Assembly: GCF_047948215.1 (NCBI RefSeq)
Contig: NC_134456.1
Span: 11,123,730 to 11,187,729 of the forward strand
DNA: 64,000 nt
From: Lycorma delicatula
Lineage: Eukaryota > Arthropoda > Insecta > Hemiptera > Fulgoridae
Reading direction: 5' to 3'
The notes below the pieces were generated by a model that saw only the letters and a list, made by a program, of their open reading frames with translations, did no database searches and was not told the DNA's origin. Of the stretch, positions 58,010-64,000 are shown one piece after another; the stretch's first letter is position 1, and the number at the start of each line of letters is the position of its first letter. The position numbers and the translations under genes were made by a program.

Positions 58010-58885
58010 TAGAGAGATCTTATCGAAAAAAGAGGAAAAACTTCCTTTTATGATGAAATTTTTTTAATGCATATAATCAAATATTTCTTCAAACTCTGTT
58101 TATGGAAATCCCTTTATTTTAAAAAAACAATCAACCCAAGTATTTAATAAAATTCACCTGAGATATCACTTAACAGTCGCATTCTATACAAGCACAGCCA
58201 CCATTAACATACCGTTAATGGTGACTGTGCTTATTAGTTCCATTAACATACCGTTAATGGCACTAATAAGCTGAAGCAGATTGTGAAGTAAAAAGTAGAT
58301 ATTTGATTTTTAAAGTGTTATGAACTAATTTACTGACATAAAACTATAAGCCTAAATTATCCAGATCACTCTGCATTATAGTTTGCAACCTATCAAGATT
58401 CTTATGAATATACTAGAGTAGTATCATCTGCAAAAGATGTAGCTTTGCCATAAAATTTATCTTAAAATTTATTTATTTTTTTGATAGTAGGACGTTAATA
58501 AAAATTATAAATAAACTAGATCTAAGAACCATGTTCATTAAAAATAGCAATTTTACCTTCAGCAGAAACAACATTTATGTATGTTTTTTATATCTTTTAT
58601 TTAATAGTAAGCATAGAAGTATACTGGTTTTTTAATTCTCCACTGATTCTTTGCAGGTAATTCCCTCATATTTTTAAAATGTTTTTTAGCTGCCATAATC
58701 CACATATATATATTTTTCTTAAACTTTCAGTCTTAGTTTTGTGGCTTTGAAAATTTTATGCCATATCCTATATAACCTGTCTCTGAAAAATGGTAATGCA
58801 CAGTCCAACCTTATCCATGGTTTAAAATAAATAAATAGATTTATTTCAAAATAAATAACAGATTTTGATTGATTAATAAACCCTA
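58010..58885 (-). pseudogene. LINE2 copy 2: decayed, internally deleted
   Basis: From the right: KPWIRLDCALPFFRDRLYRI (pre-RT linker, about 58825), a jump to SLFIIFINVLLSK (about 58520), KATSFADDTTLVYS (motif C, both Asp present, about 58440), LDRLQTIMQSDLDNLG (frameshifted), then the region parallel to 55580-55700 of copy 1. The RT fingers and palm motifs A and B are missing. The double hairpin at 58190-58270 interrupts the region shared with copy 1. Confidence 0.7.
58190..58270. repeat. two adjacent hairpins sharing one palindromic core
   Basis: Hairpin 1: arms 58190-58208 and 58214-58232 (18 of 19 paired). Hairpin 2: 58230-58247 and 58253-58270 (17 of 18). Both have the same core CCATTAAC, ATACC, GTTAATGG. 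They overlap at CTT (58230-58232). The homologous LINE2 copy 1 (about 55636-55685) has only one simple passage: flank A, imperfect core, flank B. Here the order is A-core-A'-B'-core-B. Confidence 0.95.
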
Positions 58886-58892
58886 ATATTTT

Positions 58893-61211
58893 TTTTTTTT
58901 TGTCTTCAGTCATTTGACTGAAGACATTTGACTGCACCTCTCCAAGATTCCCTATCTAGTGCTAGTCATTTCATTTCATTTCAGTATATACCCCCTACAT
59001 CCTACATTCCTAACAATTTGTTTTACATATTCCAAACGTTGCCTGCCTGCACAATTTTTTTCTTTTACCTGTCCCTCCAATATTAAAGCGACTATTCCAA
59101 GATGCCTTAACATGTAGCATATAACTTTCTCTTCTTTTAACTGTATTTTTCCAAATACTTCTTTCATCATCAATCTGCCACAACATCTGTTCATTTGTTG
59201 CTTTATACACCCATCTGATTTTTAACATTCTTCTGTAGCACCACATTTCAAAAGCTTTTAATCTTTTCTTCTCAGGTACTTCGATTTTCAGTTTCTCTTC
59301 CATATAAAGCTACACTCCAAACTTTCAAAACTCCTTTCCCCATTTAAATTAATTTTTGATGTAAAGAAATTATATTTCTGACTGAAGGCTTGTTTCGCCT
59401 GTACTATTTGGCATTTTATATCACTCCTGCTTCATCCATCTTTAGTAATTCTACTTCCCAAATTACAAAATTCTTCTACCTCCACAATCTTTTCTCTTCG
59501 TATCATTCAGTGGTCCATCTTCGTTATTTCTACTACATTTCATTACTTTTGTTTTGTTCTTGTTTATTTTCATGCGGTAGTTCTTACATAGGACTTCATC
59601 CATGCTGTTCATTGTTTCTTCCAAATCTTTTTTACTGTCACCTAGAATTACTATATCATCAGTAAATCGTAGCATCTTTATCTTTTCACCTTGTACTGTT
59701 ACTCCGAATCTAAATTGTTCTTTAACATCATTAACTGCTAGTTCTATGTAAAGATTAAAAAAGTAATGGGGATAGGGAACATCCTTGTCAGACTCCCTTT
59801 TTTTATTACGGCTTCTTTCTTATGTTCTTCTATTATTACTGTTGCTGTTTGGTTCCTGTAAATATTCGAATTTGTTCTTCTATCTGTGTACTTGAATCCT
59901 AATTTTTTTAAATTCTGTACATTTTATTTCAGTCTACGTTATCAAATGCCTTTTTTAGGTCTATAAATGCCAAGCATGCTGGTTTGTTTTTCTTTAATCA
60001 TCCTTCTACTATTAATCAGGGTGCTAAAATTACTTCCTTTGTCCCTGTACTTTTCCTGAAACCAAATTGGTGCTCTACTAACACTTCTTCCACTCTCCTC
60101 TCAATACTTCTGTATAGAATTCTAGTTAAGATTTTTGATGAGATGACTAGTTAAGCTAATTTTTATGTATTCTTCACATTTATCTGCTCCTGTTTTCTTT
60201 GGTATCATGACAGTAACACTCTTTTTGAAGTCTGACGGAACTTTCCCTTTTATGTAAATATTACACACCAGTTTGTATGATCTCTCAATCGCTTCCACAC
60301 CTGCAGTACACAGTAATTCTGCAGGTATTCTCTCTATTCCATGAGCCTTTCTGCCATTCAATTCTTTTAATGCTCTCTTAAATTCAGATCTCAGTATTGT
60401 TTCTCCCCTTTCATCCTCTATAACACAATTTTCTAATTTCCTCCTTATAACAATTCAATATATTCCATTCCACCCACATATTTATTTTTCTTTTTGTACT
60501 ATAAATCGGTGTACCATCTTTGTTTAACACATTATTAGATTTTAATTTATGTACTCTAAAATTTTCCTTTACTTTCCTGTATGCTCTGTCTATTTTACCA
60601 ATGATCATTTCTCTTTCCATTTCTGAACATTTTTCTTTAATCCACACTTCTTTCGCTAGTTATCACTTCCTGTTTAAAATATTTCTTAATTGTCGATAGT
60701 TCCTTTTACTTTTTTCATCACTAGCATTGTTATATTTTCTATGTTCATCCATCAGCTGCAATATGTTGTCTGAAATCAGGTTTTCTACCAGTTCTCTTTG
60801 TTCCACCTAAGTTCACTTTCGTTGATTTAAGAATTTACTTTTTAACATTTTCCCATTCTTCTTCTTCTACATTTTCTACCTTACCATTTTTATTTAGACC
60901 TCTTTCGATGTCCTCCTCAAAAATCTTCTTTACCTCCTCTTCCACAAGCTTCTCTAAATTCCACCGATTCATCTGACACTTTTCTTCAGGATTCTAAACC
61001 CAAATCTACATTTCATTAACACTAAATTATGGTTGCTATTAATGCCGGATACTTTGCAGTATAACCAGGCTTTTTCCATGTGTATATTCTTCTTTTAAGA
61101 TTTTTAAACTGGGTGTTGGCAATTACTAAATAATAGTTCATGCAAAACTCTGTAAGTCGGCCCCCTCTTGTATTCCTTCTGCCCAACCCGTATTCACCCA
61201 CTATATTTCCT
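58893..61211 (-). mobile_element. LINE1 copy C, 5'-truncated
   Basis: The 3' terminus at 58893-58960, then going right: KLKIEVPEKKRLKAFEMWCY, MLKIRWVYKATNEQMLWQID, MLRFTDDIVILGDSKKDLEE (motif C with Thr, as in copy B), SDFKKSVTVMIPKKTGADKC, NGRKAHGIERIPAELLCTAG, GKIDRAYRKVKENFRVHKLK, and beyond 60960 the 3' part of the endonuclease (QFKNLKRRIYTWKK-type). It ends at about 61211 next to a SINE tail. Frameshifts and stops are many. Confidence 0.9.
58902..58934. repeat. extended palindrome at the LINE1 copy C 3' end
   Basis: GTCTTCAGTCA, TT, TGACTGAAGAC, then ATTTGACTG again. Copies A and B have only the inner CAGTCA-TT-TGACTG followed by GTTTGATGCAG, so the sequence AAGACATTTGACTG is an addition in copy C. 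Confidence 0.93.
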
Positions 61212-61212
61212 A

Positions 61213-61276
61213 TTATCTGAACGTAAGTATTATCTGAGCGGTAATTACTAAAGGCTAATCAGGAAAAAGAAAGACC
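61213..61276 (+). mobile_element. SINE tail X fragment
   Basis: 'gtattatctgagcggtaatt actaaaggctaatcagg' plus 'aaaaagaaag' is the 3' end of the SINE1 family. It abuts the 5' end of LINE1 copy C. Confidence 0.6.
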
Positions 61277-62184
61277 CATTCATTTCTAAGGTAACATGTG
61301 TAGAGCGTTTAACTTACAGTTATTTCTGGAAACTCTTTACCAGAATTACATAAAACAGATAGGTTCATTTTTATCAGAAATACTTGTAATATTGTTTAAT
61401 AATATAAAACAGGAATAAAACCGATAAACAATAATATTATCGTACAAAGGACTATAGATAATCGATTTGTACGATATTCTGAAAATCTCCATTTGTCCTG
61501 AGTAGATTTTTCAATTTGGAATGGGGGTGACCGTGTCGCTCGTTAATGTACCTATAGCTTATATTACATCAGGATATCTTGATTACGACCGAAAACAGTG
61601 TGAAGGATAAGAAACCGTATATAGGATAAGAAACCGAAGAGCTGTTAATATTAAAATTAATATAATCTGTTTCGCCAGACCTTGAACCATCGACTATCCT
61701 ACAGGAAGGTTAGTGCTAACCGTTCTTGCAGCTTCAGCGTGTAAGAGTTAAATGAATGAATGAGGCTAAATACAAAATGTATTCTCAAAGATTATTTTTG
61801 TTCTTATTCCTTTATGGAGGTTTGAATAAAACAAATACATCGTACAGAAATACTTTAGCTGTCTAATGAGCATTAAATTATGTGAAAGAATATACACCAC
61901 ATCTACCCTTGGAATAAAATTTTGATGTATGCAACCTACAAAGTTCATATTTCTTTTTCTAGGGGGAAACGTCGCCTGTTTACAAATCAGCGTTGCAAAA
62001 TTCATTCAAATCGATCAATTCAGTCTGGAGATAACAAAAGAAAGGTAGATACATACAACCTTCCACAATTGTTAATCTCTAAAATAGTGTATTCGGTTAT
62101 GATATTATAACGGCTGAATATTATACCATATATGAAAGTATACAGACTAGAAAGTATACAACCGGGAAAGTAAATTATCAAAAT
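61277..62184. other. no gene recognised
   Basis: AT-rich, with short unassigned frames on both strands (61766-62110). Short repeated 'taggataagaaaccg' near 61608-61640. Confidence 0.45.
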
Positions 62185-62560
62185 CGGCCACACGGGTTGG
62201 TCTAGTGATGAACTCGTCATCGCAAATCAGCTGATTTCAAGGTCGAGAGTTCTAAGTTTTAAATCCTAGTAAAGGCAGTAGTTTTATAAGGATTTGAAAA
62301 CTAGATCGTGGATACCGGTGCTCTTTGGTGGTTTTTTGTAACCTCAGGATCCACCGTTAGGCATTCTTCAGAGGATGAGATGGTTTGTAGCGTGTGTGAA
62401 AATGCCACGCCTGATCGGGATTCGAACCCGGGTGGTCGGGTTTTAATTAACCACACATCTCAGGAACGGTCGACCTGAGACTGTACAAGACTACACTTCA
62501 TTCATTCATATCATCCTCTGAAGTAATACCTTACGGTGGTTCCGGAGGATAAAAATAAAA
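62185..62560 (+). mobile_element. SINE1 copy interrupted by an antisense SINE2
   Basis: Head 'gggttggtctagtgatgaac' (box A-like), AAATCAGCTGATTTC, box B-like 'ttttaaatcctagtaaag', body 'gatcgtggataccggtgctc tttggtgg', interruption 62332-62438, then the body resumes 'gttttaattaaccacacatc tcaggaacggtcgac' and ends with tail X 'catcctctgaagtaatacct tacggtggttccggaggata' and an A-rich stretch. Followed by (AT)n at 62563-62582. Confidence 0.8.
62332..62438 (-). mobile_element. SINE2, antisense, nested in SINE1
   Basis: The reverse complement reads 'cgaccacccgggttcgaatc' (box B GGTTCGAATCC), 'ccgatcaggcgtggcatttt cacacacgctac', 'catcctctgaagaatgccta acggtggatcctgaggttac' and A6. So it has a SINE2 head and a tail of type X. 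5'-truncated; GGTGG flanks both sides and may be the target duplication. Confidence 0.75.
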
Positions 62561-62589
62561 AAATTATATATATATATATATAATTTGTT

Positions 62590-63570
62590 TTTCCATTACG
62601 GAATGGAATGGAACGTAAAAGTGGCGGGAGTATCACAATTCTCCGTACGAATCGCAGAGCCTGGACAGTGTTCCTTGCTGCTATATGATACTATAATCGG
62701 GTGTGTTTCAGGGGTTTTCTTTTAATGTCGGTTACAGGTTTTAATTTTTGTTTTATTTGTGGACAGATTTAGTAATTTGCGTATTTTCCATTATTATAAC
62801 AAGATATCGTATGTACTGAAGTATACAATTGCATGTGTTGACATCACTGATCGATTAATAATCATTTGCAGTTTGTCTTATAGCGTTTTACGGAGTGATT
62901 TAATAGATATTAAATTATTAGTATTATATATATATATATGTTGGTTATTCACTTTTGTTTATGTAACTATGTAAGTAATTTTATCCCATGCTAATATAAG
63001 TTAATAGGATATAAATGAGATTTTGTATTGATAAATTGGTAGTGTGGGCTTCAACTTAGGATTAAAATTCATTTGAGTTTCTTTGTAAAATTGTTTACGT
63101 AGCAACATACTAAATATCATATATCGTGGATTTATTATTAGTCGTTTTTAATTAGTAATTTTCTCTCTATTTATTGGAGATTATAATACTTATTTTCTTA
63201 TCCGTTACTTTTCGATATTGATAAAAAAGAACAATTGATAGTTTGTAACAGACTTTTGAAGCTTTCATTTATGTTACAATTAATGGAAAACGGATCTGTT
63301 TCATGATAACTACTAACAAATGTCAATCGTTTTTAGTAGTGTCGGGTAGAAGTCGCTAAAATAACCGGAGATAGGTTACAAAGAACTATTGTAACGCTGA
63401 ACAGAACAAGTAAACCATCACAACTAAGTACATATACCTACTTAATTTCGCAAATCATCGATTCTTAAAAAGTGCGAGAAATTAACATCTCGCAAAAATA
63501 AGAATTATAAATAATTTATGAAACAAAAAAAGCATATGATTATTGTAATCCTAAACCTTATTCAAGTTCT
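62590..63570. other. no gene recognised; possibly LTR or flank of the copia relic
   Basis: AT-rich. A small stem GCGAGA/TCTCGC lies at 63474-63493. The part right of about 63300 could be LTR sequence of the adjoining copia relic, but no repeat partner is in the window. Confidence 0.35.
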
Positions 63571-63599
63571 CAGAAGTCGATAATTCACATTGAATTTTC

Positions 63600-64000
63600 A
63601 TACGCATGAGTGTTTACATTCCTTTAAGCAGATTGTAGTCCTTTTGTAAATCTATATCTTACCTGTTTTTCAGATTGAATGTTTCCTTCTTTCACCATCT
63701 TTCTCGCATAATGACATCTAGTTTTGTTTTTCTGTGGAACATCACTATATTTTTAAGTTTAATAGTACTCTGATTATCTATTAAGAGAGTTGGCTTTGGA
63801 TTAAATAATAAATTATCTGAAATCTCTTTTTACAAAATTAAAATGGGCCTTTGTTGTTTGAATCTGTGTTCCAGATGCAATATTCAAGGCAAAGCTTAAG
63901 TGTGGAATTTTGCCTGAAGCTAGATAATTTAAGCTTCCAATCATTTGTTCACCGTTGGAGTTTAGAGGAGAGTTTCCAGGTTCCCAACCAAGTTCAATTG
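63600..64000 (-). pseudogene. copia-type (Ty1/copia) pol relic, RNase H end, runs off the window
   Basis: From the right edge, minus strand: NSNGEQMIGSLNYLASGKIP then HLSFALNIAS, equal to the copia 'YRQ.VGSL.YLA..TRPDI.FAVN' motif; further on LLIDNQSTIKLKN (the 'DNQSAI.LA.N' RNase H Asp motif); TKLDVIMRERW or, shifted, KTRCHYARKMVKEGNIQSEK (the 'KHIDIRYHFVR..V..G.I' block); and RFTKGLQSA followed by a stop (the 'ADIFTKGL' end of pol). Frameshifts show it is dead. The rest of the element lies right of 64000. Confidence 0.82.

Noticed and set aside
59390..59665. 91-codon plus frame near LINE1 copy C
   Set aside because: Antisense shadow of the reverse-transcriptase region.
55370..61211. Tandem duplication of a LINE2-LINE1 unit
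   Set aside because: The two LINE1 copies join different points of LINE2, and the LINE2 copies have different internal deletions, so independent insertions fit better.
62410..62440. GGGATTCGAACCCGG looks like a tRNA T-arm
   Set aside because: It is box B of a truncated antisense SINE; no cloverleaf can be drawn around it.
1..64000. CRISPR arrays, operons, rRNA genes, prophage
   Set aside because: No regularly spaced repeats or prokaryotic gene organisation; splice sites and transposons show a eukaryotic nuclear genome.

Overview
This window looks like nuclear DNA of an arthropod, probably an insect. It is strongly AT-rich, with long introns, canonical GT-AG splice sites and a dense load of decayed transposons (mariner-like, hAT, several LINE lineages, tRNA-headed SINEs, a copia fragment). 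The repeat types and the one host gene suggest a hemipteran, but that placement comes from memory of repeat families and is weak. I see no bacterial operons, rRNA, true tRNA genes or CRISPR arrays.

The one clearly supported host gene is on the minus strand. It encodes an SLC36-type (PAT, proton-coupled) amino acid transporter. Six coding exons join with consistent phases: 31674-31589, 20544-20467, 16009-15859, 12806-12682, 8978-8894 and 3664-3389. Together they give residues 1-267, from the cytosolic N-terminus to the conserved FEGIG-like segment. The remaining C-terminal part, roughly 200 residues for this family, lies beyond position 1. The introns hold a LINE ORF1 remnant (1.4-3.2 kb, in the intron left of the last visible exon), a DDE transposase relic (3.8-4.9 kb), a possible Helitron-like relic (5.1-5.8 kb), a nearly full-length mariner (6.0-7.3 kb), a SINE (7.3 kb), another mariner relic (9.6-10.6 kb), a relic of a large dispersed ORF (21.3-22.9 kb), a hAT transposase relic (28.2-29.9 kb) and a DDE relic (30.2-31.0 kb). 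A perfect 43-bp inverted repeat lies just inside intron 1.

Upstream of the transporter (32-64 kb) most recognisable sequence is mobile. There is a mariner-like element with 26/27 matching terminal repeats (32.2-33.6 kb). One LINE family, here called LINE1, has three large copies (40.4-42.5, 56.1-58.0, 58.9-61.2 kb) and two small pieces (37.8, 53.5 kb). There is an intact RNase H reading frame of an I/Jockey-type LINE (50.7-51.5 kb). Two decayed copies of a second LINE with a FADD box, here called LINE2, are nested among the LINE1 copies (55.4-56.1, 58.1-58.9 kb). A SINE carries an antisense SINE of another family inside it (62.2-62.6 kb), and a copia-type pol relic sits at the right edge. Two non-transposon candidates remain: a GC-richer block at 38.5-39.1 kb that could be a promoter and first exon, and a spliced-looking 91-bp exon at 48.77-48.86 kb.

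The most unusual signal is structural. At more than a dozen places there are short, perfect or nearly perfect foldbacks with small loops. Some are palindromes that have been extended compared with paralogous copies in this same window. The best case, at 58190-58270, is two adjacent hairpins built on the same central palindrome and overlapping by CTT. This fits cruciform cleavage followed by joining of hairpin ends, or serial template switching.
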